Source of the DNA: Bacillota bacterium
Lineage (GTDB): Bacteria; Bacillota; Clostridia; Lachnospirales; Lachnospiraceae
Assembly (NCBI GenBank): GCA_023415595.1
Contig: JAEZJW010000116.1
Span: 1 to 12,457 of the forward strand
DNA length: 12,457 bases
Direction: 5' to 3'
Part shown: positions 1 to 8,106 of the stretch, one piece after another
Layout: every line of letters starts with the position of its first letter
Position numbering within the stretch: the first letter of the stretch is position 1
Position numbers and translations under genes: made by a program
Notes under the pieces: generated by a model
The model's input: only the letters and a program-made list of their open reading frames with translations
Database searches by the model: none
What the model was told of the DNA's origin: nothing

Positions 1-1
1 G

Positions 2-160
2 TGTATGGACTGCAAATACCTTCCCCTTTGTATGGGAGGCTGTCCGTATCAGGGTATGGTGATCAATCATGGAAAGCCGGAATGCCTGAAGACAAAATAT
101 AATCTACAGCAGATTATCATGTCTCACTACGAGAGTAGGAAGAGTATGGTGGAGAAGTGA
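2..160 (+). CDS. Radical SAM/SPASM protein, C-terminal fragment (5' end outside window)
   Basis: Only the last 52 residues are in the window, in the frame starting at base 2 and ending at a TGA at 158-160. They show a cysteine-rich SPASM-type tail: CMDC, then a Cys six residues on, then GGCPY, then another Cys 14 residues after that. SPASM domains bind auxiliary 4Fe-4S clusters and are typical of radical SAM enzymes that modify peptides or mature other enzymes. The radical SAM core itself would lie upstream and cannot be seen. The stop lies 9 bases before the next radical SAM gene, so the two are almost certainly co-transcribed. The substrate cannot be told from this fragment. Confidence 0.8.
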   Translation, partial: CMDCKYLPLCMGGCPYQGMVINHGKPECLKTKYNLQQIIMSHYESRKSMVEK

Positions 161-169
161 GGGATACGA

Positions 170-1174
170 ATGAATCAAGCAAGATATAGGAACATCCCGG
201 AATTCGTTAATATAGAAATAACCACAGCATGTGATTTACGTTGTCCACAATGCTATAACAGCTCTGTCCCGAAGGAAATGGATAGAAACACATTAATGAA
301 TTATCTGAATGAAATTGCAGCTATGGGGATAAAGGCAATCGGTTTGACCGGAGGGGAACCTCTGTTATGTTCATACCTTGATGATATCATCGAGAGGATC
401 AGTCAGTTAGGGATGGGGGCAATTATGGTTACCAGCGGTTCGGGATTATCAAACATAAGGCTGGAACAATTAATCGGGGTTGGCCTCAAACAAATTATTC
501 TTTCATTAAACGGCTCTACCAGAGAGGTGCATGAACGATCCCGGAATGGGTATCAGGTCGCATTAAGTGCCTTAGAGCTTCTGAGCGAAAGCTCTGTTCC
601 CTTTAGTATAAACTGGGTACCGAGAAAGGATAATGTGGATGACTTTCCGGAACTGATTAAGCTTGCCAATCGATACGGCGCAGGTAAAATCAGTGTACTC
701 CGCCTGAAGCCTGCTTCGAAAAGTGAGAAGGATCAGGTGCTTGATAAAGCTGAATTGCTAAGACTGGCTGAATACATAAAGTCTAACCGGAATTTGAAGA
801 CAGAAATTAGTGTTTCGGAATGTTATTCCATTCTAAGAAATTTGGTTTATGATAAACAGGAAAATGCGGCTAAAACCGGTTGCAGGGCAGGACGAAAATA
901 TATGGTGATCGATGTAGACGGTTATTTCCGGCCCTGCAGAATTATGAAATATAAAGAAAAGCAGGATAGTATCTATGATTATTGGCATAACGCAAAGATA
1001 CTTGAGAAGCTTCGTTCAGTAGAGGACTATATCGAAGAGCCCTGCGGAAACTGTGCAAGGCTGGAACAATGCAGAACCTGCAGAGTGATCTGCAATGAGA
1101 ATTACGGAGGGTTCTATTCTGGTGAGAAAGATTGTCCGTTATTTATACCCTCGTTAGTATCAAATGATAAATAG
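170..1174 (+). CDS. Radical SAM/SPASM domain protein
   Basis: This 334-residue protein is a radical S-adenosylmethionine enzyme. The SAM-binding 4Fe-4S cluster motif CxxxCxxC is at Cys21, Cys25 and Cys28, and the SAM-contacting GGEP motif is at residues 61-64. The C-terminal part has eight further cysteines (238, 256, 292, 295, 301, 304, 308, 322), with the CxAG(R)...G...PC pattern of SPASM domains that hold two auxiliary clusters. Known members include PqqE-like enzymes and sactipeptide or ranthipeptide maturases. The ATG start follows a purine-rich GTGAGGG site overlapping the upstream stop. Together with the preceding fragment it makes a tandem SPASM pair, which suggests peptide or cofactor modification, but no precursor peptide gene is visible between or after them. 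Function beyond the family is unknown. Confidence 0.92.
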   Translation: MNQARYRNIPEFVNIEITTACDLRCPQCYNSSVPKEMDRNTLMNYLNEIAAMGIKAIGLTGGEPLLCSYLDDIIERISQLGMGAIMVTSGSGLSNIRLEQLIGVGLKQIILSLNGSTREVHERSRNGYQVALSALELLSESSVPFSINWVPRKDNVDDFPELIKLANRYGAGKISVLRLKPASKSEKDQVLDKAELLRLAEYIKSNRNLKTEISVSECYSILRNLVYDKQENAAKTGCRAGRKYMVIDVDGYFRPCRIMKYKEKQDSIYDYWHNAKILEKLRSVEDYIEEPCGNCARLEQCRTCRVICNENYGGFYSGEKDCPLFIPSLVSNDK

Positions 1175-1225
1175 TCTCATAGACTAAAGACACTGAGATA
1201 CTATTAACATCAGTTAAAACACGAG
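1172..1225. other. Convergent 3' intergenic region with two bulged inverted repeats
   Basis: Between the two convergent stops are two weak dyads. TAGTCTCA (1172-1179) can pair with TGAGATACTA (1194-1203) with a two-base bulge. CAGTTAA (1211-1217) can pair with a TTAATTACTG segment with a three-base bulge. Neither has a GC-rich stem or a following T-tract, so they are at best poor candidates for bidirectional termination. Confidence 0.2.
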
Positions 1226-1229
1226 TTAA

Positions 1230-2732
1230 TTACTGCATATTGCGTAGAAGACTGATTTTATCTTTGAGGATATCAGCAACAGATTTCCGATCGGATATGC
1301 AGTTTATATCTGTAAAATAGGACATATAAAAATCCTTAAAGCTTTCTATAATGCCCCTCTCACGGATAAAAATGCTCCCTGCTGTGTTTAATTTCGAATA
1401 GGAAGGAACAATATATAAAAGCTCCTCATCGATGATATAGACGGCAGAGTCAAGATCAGCATAAGGATGATTTTCCCGCAGGATAGAGAGGTTATAATTA
1501 CGATTATTTTCTACAAATTCAACCAGATTTTCCAGGATTTCAATTCTCTGATTAATACTAAAATATAATCCTCCTTGAATCAGGAGAATACCCGTCTGTA
1601 CAAATTGATCCAATCCGGCTGCAGTAATTACTTCGTATGCCTGATTTTTCTTCAGTCTTTTTCGGAACGCATCCACACGTTTAAGGAGAAGTGTTGTTAT
1701 ACTGCCCGGAACCTTATATTCTTTTGCCTTTTCTTCAATCAATGTAATCGGAAATGTATAGAAGATATGCTCCGGGTGAAGAAGATAGGTATCTGTCTTG
1801 GCAGGAGCTTCATATTCCAACATATGTTTTGACATTTCAAACACATCCGATACCTTAGTATACATCGGAAGACAGTCTTTTAATATTTTATCGAACTCAG
1901 AACACATCAGAGATACGATATCAGCAGCATAGTTGTTTATAAATAAAGCATTTTGAAAATCGGCTGAGATAGTCAACGCCCTTTGGTTACCTAGGCATAT
2001 TATGTTTGGAAAGAAGTTATCATAGGTCAGTGTGTCATAATTTCCAATGGTGTAAAAAACATTGTAAATATCATCACATCCGGAGTAAGGAAGTAACTTA
2101 TCCAGAAGATTCAGATTATATAGTTTATTCCGATCGAGAGCAATATCTTTGAAGCGTATGATATGCGCTATACTTGATTTTACTTTATGATCAGATATGT
2201 ATTTTAAAAGAGAAGGCAGCAGGTTTTCCAAACCTTCCTGATCGGGCTGCATAAGAAGTCTGATTTTTGTGCCGCTTTCCTTGACAGAATTAAGTAAGGT
2301 ATAGATGGCATGATGCACTCTGTTTTTGCCCTGAATGGGGATGATTTGAGTATCTCGGCAGTCCTCATTCGCCGGAAACAGTGACAGGCTTTCCGATGAA
2401 TAGGATAGACCCAGATGCTCTTCATTATTCTGGTGAATCATTCTATCAATTATATCAAAGACTATTTTTCTTCCCTTTATTACTTCTACTCCAAAAGCGG
2501 AACACTCATAGCTTTCGAGTAACTTATCATATTCTGAGGCACGAAGATTCAGCTTCACGGCAATCTTATGTATCAGCTCAATATCTGGCAGCTGTTCCCC
2601 GTTCAAAAAACGGTATAGCTGAGTACGGTTGATATCAAGGCTCATTGATAGATATTTCTTGTCAATCTTTTTTGTGGTAAGCAATTCATTCAGATATGTT
2701 CCAAGAGTATTTGCATCCTTTAATCCGGCCAT
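1230..2732 (-). CDS. XRE-family HTH regulator with large uncharacterised C-terminal domain
   Basis: The protein is 500 residues when started at the ATG complementary to 2730-2732. Residues about 10-72 form a Cro/C1-type helix-turn-helix, with likely recognition helix around residues 34-46 (NRTQLYRFLNGE). The remaining ~430 residues match no domain I recognise; they look globular and soluble, with no membrane segments. The reading frame is open up to 2825, but a near-consensus promoter (2797-2825) lies inside that extension. An AAAGGGA site sits about seven bases before the 2732 start, so the shorter form is preferred. It is divergent from the glycosidase locus and convergent with the radical SAM genes, so it could control either. 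The C-terminal part may sense a ligand or partner; this is inference. It is too long for a standard Rgg-type peptide-sensing regulator. Confidence 0.82.
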   Translation of the reverse strand: MAGLKDANTLGTYLNELLTTKKIDKKYLSMSLDINRTQLYRFLNGEQLPDIELIHKIAVKLNLRASEYDKLLESYECSAFGVEVIKGRKIVFDIIDRMIHQNNEEHLGLSYSSESLSLFPANEDCRDTQIIPIQGKNRVHHAIYTLLNSVKESGTKIRLLMQPDQEGLENLLPSLLKYISDHKVKSSIAHIIRFKDIALDRNKLYNLNLLDKLLPYSGCDDIYNVFYTIGNYDTLTYDNFFPNIICLGNQRALTISADFQNALFINNYAADIVSLMCSEFDKILKDCLPMYTKVSDVFEMSKHMLEYEAPAKTDTYLLHPEHIFYTFPITLIEEKAKEYKVPGSITTLLLKRVDAFRKRLKKNQAYEVITAAGLDQFVQTGILLIQGGLYFSINQRIEILENLVEFVENNRNYNLSILRENHPYADLDSAVYIIDEELLYIVPSYSKLNTAGSIFIRERGIIESFKDFYMSYFTDINCISDRKSVADILKDKISLLRNMQ

Positions 2733-2796
2733 TTTTTTCGTCCCTTTATGCTTAAGTAATTTATTATAGGATAATGATTGGTAATATACGTATCCC

Positions 2797-2825
2797 ATTA
2801 TAGTATATGTTTCTGCCGTTTTCAA
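2797..2825 (-). promoter_or_regulatory. Sigma-A-type promoter for the XRE regulator
   Basis: Reading the minus strand, TTGAAA (2825-2820) is followed after exactly 17 bases by TATAAT (2802-2797). This is one mismatch from consensus. It lies 65 bases before the preferred start at 2732, which gives a leader of roughly 60 bases. It argues against translation starting at 2825. Confidence 0.75.
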
Positions 2826-2827
2826 CT

Positions 2828-2856
2828 GTAATTGATGTGGACAGATACATCATTAC
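2828..2856. promoter_or_regulatory. Inverted repeat between divergent promoters, possible operator
   Basis: GTAATTGATGT (2828-2838) and ACATCATTAC (2847-2856) form an inverted repeat separated by eight bases. The inner arms TGATGT/ACATCA pair perfectly over six bases. The outer GTAAT/ATTAC arms also match if one base is looped out. The site abuts the -35 of the minus-strand promoter and reaches the -35 region of the plus-strand promoter, so a protein bound here could affect both. The divergent XRE protein is the obvious candidate ligand, by inference. Confidence 0.5.
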
Positions 2857-2859
2857 TTT

Positions 2860-2889
2860 TTACCATTTATATGTTATAATTGTTATAAT
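2860..2889 (+). promoter_or_regulatory. Plus-strand promoter with duplicated extended -10 for the glycosidase locus
   Basis: The nine-base unit TGTTATAAT occurs twice in direct tandem (2872-2880 and 2881-2889). Each copy is an extended -10 element (TGn plus TATAAT). The best -35 candidates are weak: TTACCA (2860-2865) lies 18 bases before the second -10, and TTACTT (2853-2858) lies 16 before the first. Extended -10 promoters tolerate weak -35 elements. Transcripts from the second copy would have a leader of about 75 bases before the GH1 start at 2970. Confidence 0.6.
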
Positions 2890-2969
2890 CAATCACGATA
2901 CTTGATTTAACCATGAGGGTTTTTCTTGAAACAGAGCTACAATCTATTTTACACGAAATGAGGGATGAC

Positions 2970-4253
2970 ATGGAGCTTAATTTTAAGGATTTGTCTTTGG
3001 GGGTGGCATCCGCCGCCACGCAGATCGAAGGCGGAGAATGTGAGTCTAATTGGAATGACTGGTATCATAAAGGAAGAATAAAGGATCATTCCGATCCGGC
3101 CCGTGCCACGGATCATTATCGTTTGTGGCAGCAGGACGCGGATCTGATGGCAGAGATGAAGATTAAGCATTATCGCCTGGGAATCGAGTGGGCAAGAATC
3201 TGTCCGAAGGAGGGTGAAGTGGATCAGGCAGCCATTGAGCATTACAGGAACGAGCTGCTTTATCTTCGGAATAAGGGGATTCAGGTACTGCTCACGATCC
3301 ATCATTTTACGAATCCAATGTGGTTTGAACTGAAAGGCGGCTTCACGAAGAAGGAGAATCTGGGGTTTTATCTCGATTTTGTAGCTTTGGTAGTGAAAGC
3401 CTTTGGAGATATCGTTTCTGAGTACATAACCATCAACGAACCGAATGTATATGCAACGAACTCCTATTATTTTGGAGATTGGCCTCCGGGAGAGAAATCC
3501 TTTACGAAAGCGATTACCGTAATGGCAAATATGTCCTACTGCCATATCAAAGCATATCAGCTTATCCATTCTATGCGGGAAGAACTGGGCTATCAGGATA
3601 CGAAGGTGAGCTTTGCCCATCATGTCCGGGTATTTGATCCAAGGAATCCTAAGAATCCCCGGCATCTTATCTGCGCCAGACTTCTGGAGCGATTTTTCCA
3701 GGGTGCGGTTACAGAAGCGATGCTAACGGGTAGGTTCAAGTGGCCTTTAAAACGAGCGAAACACATTACCCCGGGTGAGTATTGTGATTTTATAGCGATC
3801 AACTATTACACACGGACAACTGTATCGGGCTTTGGGGACGGTACGAAGCAGGATGCACCGAAGAATGATCTGGGGTGGGAGATCTATCCCGAGGGATTGA
3901 TTCGCTGTGTGGGGAAAGTATATCAGATACTGGAAAGACCGATCTATATCACGGAGAACGGAACCTGTGATAATCAGGATGCCTTCCGATGCAGGTACCT
4001 CTATGAGCATTTGAAGGTCATAACTGAGTCAAAATTGCCCATCTCACGGTATTATCACTGGTGCTTCTGTGATAATTTTGAATGGATCGAAGGAGAAAGC
4101 GCCCGTTTCGGACTCGTTCATGTGAACTATGAAACGCAGGAGAGGACTGTGAAGAGGTCCGGTGAGTTCTATACAAGAATGATTGAGCAGAACGGTATCA
4201 CACCGGAACTTTATGAGCATTATGTGGAACCCCAACACTACAAAGAAGGATAA
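2970..4253 (+). CDS. GH1 family beta-glycosidase (beta-glucosidase-like)
   Basis: The 427-residue enzyme hydrolyses beta-linked sugars by the retaining GH1 mechanism. TINEPN carries the acid/base Glu157, and YITENG carries the nucleophile Glu329. The N-terminal GVASAATQIEG matches the family start, and NFEWxxGES...RFG is near the C-terminus. The Glu371-Trp372 pair contacts sugar O4/O6 in beta-glucosidases that act on free sugars; phospho-beta-glucosidases normally replace this with Ser/Lys/Tyr residues. Unphosphorylated substrates are therefore expected, which fits the symporter downstream. The start at 2970 is chosen because a GAGGG site precedes it by five bases; the in-frame ATGs at 2913 and 2958 lack such a site. 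There is no signal peptide, so it should be cytosolic. The exact sugar (beta-glucoside, beta-galactoside or other) cannot be fixed by sequence alone. It is followed 12 bases later by the GH36 gene. Confidence 0.93.
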   Translation: MELNFKDLSLGVASAATQIEGGECESNWNDWYHKGRIKDHSDPARATDHYRLWQQDADLMAEMKIKHYRLGIEWARICPKEGEVDQAAIEHYRNELLYLRNKGIQVLLTIHHFTNPMWFELKGGFTKKENLGFYLDFVALVVKAFGDIVSEYITINEPNVYATNSYYFGDWPPGEKSFTKAITVMANMSYCHIKAYQLIHSMREELGYQDTKVSFAHHVRVFDPRNPKNPRHLICARLLERFFQGAVTEAMLTGRFKWPLKRAKHITPGEYCDFIAINYYTRTTVSGFGDGTKQDAPKNDLGWEIYPEGLIRCVGKVYQILERPIYITENGTCDNQDAFRCRYLYEHLKVITESKLPISRYYHWCFCDNFEWIEGESARFGLVHVNYETQERTVKRSGEFYTRMIEQNGITPELYEHYVEPQHYKEG

Positions 4254-4265
4254 GGTGAGAGTACT

Positions 4266-6629
4266 TTGATTAAAGTTACCGATGATGTCTTCAGATTAGA
4301 TACGGAGCATACGACCTATCTGTTTCGGAACACAAAGTTTGGTCATTTAGAGCATGTTTATTACGGAATTCGATTAGGTGAATATGATACTGCGGAAAGC
4401 TTGTCGCAGAAGCGGTCCATTCAGGTTGGCAGCAGTGTTCTATACAGTAAGGAGGATGAGATATATTCTCTGGATAGTATGTGCCTGGAGTGGTCGGACA
4501 ACGGACGCGGAGATTATCGCCAAAGTCCGACGGAAATTGTGATGCCCGATGGCAGCTTTGTAACGGATTTCATTTACGATAGTTATAAGGTGCTGGAGGG
4601 GAGTGTTCCGATGGATACCCTGCCATCTGCTTATGGTGGAGATCAGACCTTGATCATCACCTTAAGGGATCAGTGCTTTCCGGTTTATATTGATTTATAT
4701 TATTCTGTCTTTGAGCAGACTGATGTAATTACAAGAAGAGCTGTCATCAGTAGCGAATCGGAATCCCGTATAAACATCCGGCGTATCATGAGTATGACGC
4801 TGGATCTTCCGGATGAAAGCTTCCGGATGCATACCCTGGATGGCGGATGGATCAAAGAAGCCAATGTACATATACGTCCTGTCGAATACGGAATAAATGT
4901 TAATTCATCTACGACGGGTGCAAGCAGTAACCGTCATAACCCGGCTTTTCTGTTGGCCGAAGCAGATGCAAATGAAAGCTATGGCAATGTATATGCCTTC
5001 AATCTGGTCTACAGCGGCAACCATTATGGTCTGGCAGAGAAAAGCGGTCGGGATTACGTCCGTGTCAGCATGGGAATAAATCCTCATTGTTTCGAGTGGA
5101 TACTGTCACAGGGGGAGAAGTTCGAAGCACCGGAATGTGTGATGAGCTACAGCAGCCGAGGGTTCAATGGAGTAAGCCACCAGCTGCACGGTTTTGTCAA
5201 TGAGCATATCGTCAGAGGTGAATATAAAAAGAAGGAAAGACCGGCACTGCTGAACAATTGGGAGGCTCATTTCTTCAAATTCAATGAAGGAAAGTTATTG
5301 AAGCTGGCCAAGGAAGCAAAGGAACTGGGAGTTGAGCTGTTTGTTCTGGATGATGGGTGGTTTGGTGACCGTAATAATGATAAGGCGGGACTGGGGGATT
5401 ACTCGGTAAATACGAAGAAGCTGCCCCATGGGATGAAAGCCTTTGCTAATAAGATCAGAAACCTCGGATTGGACTTCGGTCTGTGGTTTGAACCTGAGAT
5501 GGTGAATGAGGACAGTGAGCTATATCGGACACATCCCGAATATGCAGTAAAACTGCCGAATCGTCAGGCTGTTTACGGCAGGAACCAGCTGGTACTGGAT
5601 CTGTGCCGGAAGGAAGAAAGAGATTATATTGTAGAGCAGGTCACTCGAATCCTTGACGAAGCACAGATCAGCTACGTGAAATGGGATATGAACCGTCACA
5701 TTTCTGAAGCCTATTCTACCGTCCTGCAGAACCAGGGAGAATTCTTTCATCGGTATAACCTTGGGCTTTATGAGATACTGACGCGTATCTTCACCCCACG
5801 GCCTCATATCTTATTGGAGAGCTGCTCAAGCGGCGGTAACCGGTTTGATCTGGGAATGCTGTGCTTCAGTCCGCAGATCTGGTGCTCCGATGATACGGAC
5901 CCGATCGAGCGCTTAAAGATACAGACAGGCTTGTCCTATTTCTATCCGCTTTCTGTCATGGGGGCACATGTCTCGCAGTCTCCACATCAACAAACCTTAC
6001 GGGAAACGCCCCTGGCTACCCGTTTTCATGTTGCTTGCTTCGGATGCCTGGGTTACGAGCTGGATCTGAAATATCTGACTCCTGAGGAAAGAAAGGATGT
6101 AGCCGATCAGATCGCCTTCTATAAAATGTATCGCAGAATCTTTCAATATGGGAGGTTCTACAGAATTAAATCCTATAAAGTGAATAAGGTCCAATGGGAA
6201 GTCGTGAGCGAGGATGGAGAGACGGCATTGACAGGATTCTTTCAGACCTTAGCAACTGCTGCCGAAAGCAGTGACAGACTGAAGGTCACCGGGCTGAAGA
6301 AGGGAACCTATACGGTCCGTACGCGGCCGCAAAGGCTTTACATCGAGCGGTTCGGAGGCTTGACAAAGCACATCCTGCCGGTGGAATTAAACCCGGATGG
6401 CGTGATCCTGCGGGTAGCGAACCGCCATTACAGTCTGAAGGACTGCGTGGAGACCTATCCCTGTTCCGCAGAGGCGCTGGAGTCCGGTATCCCATTAAAG
6501 GAGCAGTTTATTGGAACCGGTTATCATGAAGGAGTCCGAATGTTGGGAGACTTCGGATCCAATCTGTATATTACCGAGAGCACAGAGAAAGCACATGAGG
6601 AGATGGAAACAGACTTAACGACTAAGTAG
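4266..6629 (+). CDS. GH36 alpha-galactosidase
   Basis: This 787-residue enzyme removes alpha-1,6-linked galactose from sugars such as melibiose or raffinose. It has the GH36 order: an N-terminal beta-sandwich domain, then the barrel entry NWEAHFFKFNEGKL and the LDDGWFG motif (361-367). KWDMNR contains the nucleophile Asp474, CSSGGNRFDLGM lies at 520-531, and the acid/base Asp is within SDDTDP (541-546). A melibiase C-terminal beta domain follows. Translation starts at TTG (4266), preceded by a strong AAGGTGAG site that overlaps the GH1 stop; the family's typical N-terminus begins right there. The length is slightly above the usual ~730 residues because of a longer C-terminal tail. No signal peptide is present. 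The short spacing to GH1 implies one mRNA and coordinated expression. Confidence 0.95.
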   Translation: MIKVTDDVFRLDTEHTTYLFRNTKFGHLEHVYYGIRLGEYDTAESLSQKRSIQVGSSVLYSKEDEIYSLDSMCLEWSDNGRGDYRQSPTEIVMPDGSFVTDFIYDSYKVLEGSVPMDTLPSAYGGDQTLIITLRDQCFPVYIDLYYSVFEQTDVITRRAVISSESESRINIRRIMSMTLDLPDESFRMHTLDGGWIKEANVHIRPVEYGINVNSSTTGASSNRHNPAFLLAEADANESYGNVYAFNLVYSGNHYGLAEKSGRDYVRVSMGINPHCFEWILSQGEKFEAPECVMSYSSRGFNGVSHQLHGFVNEHIVRGEYKKKERPALLNNWEAHFFKFNEGKLLKLAKEAKELGVELFVLDDGWFGDRNNDKAGLGDYSVNTKKLPHGMKAFANKIRNLGLDFGLWFEPEMVNEDSELYRTHPEYAVKLPNRQAVYGRNQLVLDLCRKEERDYIVEQVTRILDEAQISYVKWDMNRHISEAYSTVLQNQGEFFHRYNLGLYEILTRIFTPRPHILLESCSSGGNRFDLGMLCFSPQIWCSDDTDPIERLKIQTGLSYFYPLSVMGAHVSQSPHQQTLRETPLATRFHVACFGCLGYELDLKYLTPEERKDVADQIAFYKMYRRIFQYGRFYRIKSYKVNKVQWEVVSEDGETALTGFFQTLATAAESSDRLKVTGLKKGTYTVRTRPQRLYIERFGGLTKHILPVELNPDGVILRVANRHYSLKDCVETYPCSAEALESGIPLKEQFIGTGYHEGVRMLGDFGSNLYITESTEKAHEEMETDLTTK

Positions 6630-6740
6630 AAGCTGAAACAAGAGTAATGTTCAAATCTATATGATATGAAAGAATTTTTGCATGGATAGGGATCAAATGA
6701 CAAACGAAAAGCTATGAAGCCTGAAAGGAGCCGCAGCTAT

Positions 6741-8096
6741 ATGAAAACAACGAATCAAAACCGTTATACCTTTGGACTTGGCACAGTAGGGAGGGATATG
6801 CTCTATTCCATTGTAAGTATGTACCTCATGTTCTTCCTGACGGATATCTTAAATCTGCCGGATTCTACCATGTGGTGGATGACGGGAGCCTTGCTTATTC
6901 TTAGGATTTTTGACGCAGTGAACGATCCTATTATGGGCTTTTTAGTTGACAACACCCATTCCCGGTTTGGAAAGTTCAAGCCCTGGATTGTCATTGGAGG
7001 AATTATTGGAGGAATCTTTACGATTTTACTGTTCTTTGATTTCGGTTTAACAGGAGCAGGCTATATTATTATGTTCATTGTACTCTATCTGCTTTGGGAT
7101 ATCACCTATGGCGCAAATGACATTGCCTATTGGTCCATGCTTCCTTCTCTGACCCTCGACCAGAAGGAACGGGAGAAGACCGGCTCCATCGCCCGGATCT
7201 GTGCCAATATCGGAATGTTTACGGTAGTAGTGGGGATAATACCGATTACGAATGCCTTGGGTGGGGACCAGAGGGCCTGGCAGATCACAGCTGTTGCAAT
7301 TGTTCTGATTACCTGGGCATTTCTCTGCTTTACCGTATTCGGGGTGAAGGAGGATAAGAGAATTCAGGTGAAACAGGAAGCTACTTCCTTAAAGGAAATG
7401 TTTCGTATCCTGTTTAAGAATGATCAGCTGCTTTTTACAGCAATTTCTATGGCACTATTTATGATAGGGTACACGACTACTGCAAACTTTGGAATTTATT
7501 TCTTCAAATACGCTTATAAGGATGAGGGAATGTACTCGATATTTGCTGCGATTCTTGGAGTCTCCCAGCTGGCGGCACTGGCAGTGTTCCCGCTGTTCTC
7601 AAAGAAGTACAGCCGAAAGGTTCTGTATGCTTTTGCGACTGTGCTCGTAGTCATAGGTTATATCATTTTCTTCTTCTCCCCCATGAATATGATCTTTATC
7701 GGTGTATCCGGGATACTCCTCTTCGTTGGGGAAGCATTTATTCAGTTACTGATGCTGATGTTTCTGACGGATACGGTAGAGTATGGGCAGTGGAAGCTTG
7801 GCCATCGGAATGAGAGCATTACCTTCTCCGTACAGCCATTCATCAATAAGATTGGCGGTGCGATTGCGAGTGGAATCGTCGGTGTTACCGCGATCCTTTC
7901 CGGTATTAATGCAGCTGCGACGCCTGAGGATGTAACCGAGTCCGGCTTACTGCTTATGAAGCTGGCAATGCTGATTTTACCCCTTATCTTTATCTTAATC
8001 GGTTATCTCGTTTACCGCAGGAAATTTAAGATTGATAAGCAACTGTTCGATCAGATTATTTCGGATCTGACTGCCCGGGGGGAGATAAAGAAGTAG
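6741..8096 (+). CDS. GPH-family sugar:cation symporter (MelB-like)
   Basis: This 451-residue, highly hydrophobic protein is a glycoside-pentoside-hexuronide:cation symporter with the usual 12 predicted membrane helices. The helix II signature RIFDAVNDPIMG is present; its two acidic residues, Asp58 and Asp62, match the MelB residues that bind the coupling Na+, Li+ or H+. The family loop motif SRFGKFKPWI follows directly. It probably imports the oligosaccharides that the flanking glycosidases cut, without phosphorylating them. The start at 6741 has an AAAGGAG site ten bases upstream; an in-frame ATG at 6714 has none. The 111-base gap after the GH36 gene shows no clear promoter, so it is likely on the same transcript. 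The exact sugar is not predictable; alpha-galactosides, beta-glucosides or isomalto-sugars all fit the neighbours. Confidence 0.92.
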   Translation: MKTTNQNRYTFGLGTVGRDMLYSIVSMYLMFFLTDILNLPDSTMWWMTGALLILRIFDAVNDPIMGFLVDNTHSRFGKFKPWIVIGGIIGGIFTILLFFDFGLTGAGYIIMFIVLYLLWDITYGANDIAYWSMLPSLTLDQKEREKTGSIARICANIGMFTVVVGIIPITNALGGDQRAWQITAVAIVLITWAFLCFTVFGVKEDKRIQVKQEATSLKEMFRILFKNDQLLFTAISMALFMIGYTTTANFGIYFFKYAYKDEGMYSIFAAILGVSQLAALAVFPLFSKKYSRKVLYAFATVLVVIGYIIFFFSPMNMIFIGVSGILLFVGEAFIQLLMLMFLTDTVEYGQWKLGHRNESITFSVQPFINKIGGAIASGIVGVTAILSGINAAATPEDVTESGLLLMKLAMLILPLIFILIGYLVYRRKFKIDKQLFDQIISDLTARGEIKK

Positions 8097-8106
8097 GAGG
8101 AATTCA

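Noticed and set aside
2733..2825. N-terminal 31-residue extension of the XRE regulator
   Set aside because: It would start within the -35 box of a near-consensus promoter and lacks a ribosome site; the start at 2732 has one.
2949..3665. Long open frame on the minus strand inside the GH1 gene
   Set aside because: It is antisense to a gene with complete GH1 catalytic motifs, has no ribosome site and encodes no recognisable protein; it is a codon-bias shadow.
6660..6685. Catabolite-repression (cre) site near ATGAAAGAATTTTTGCAT
   Set aside because: It lacks the central CG and has the wrong spacing for a cre consensus.
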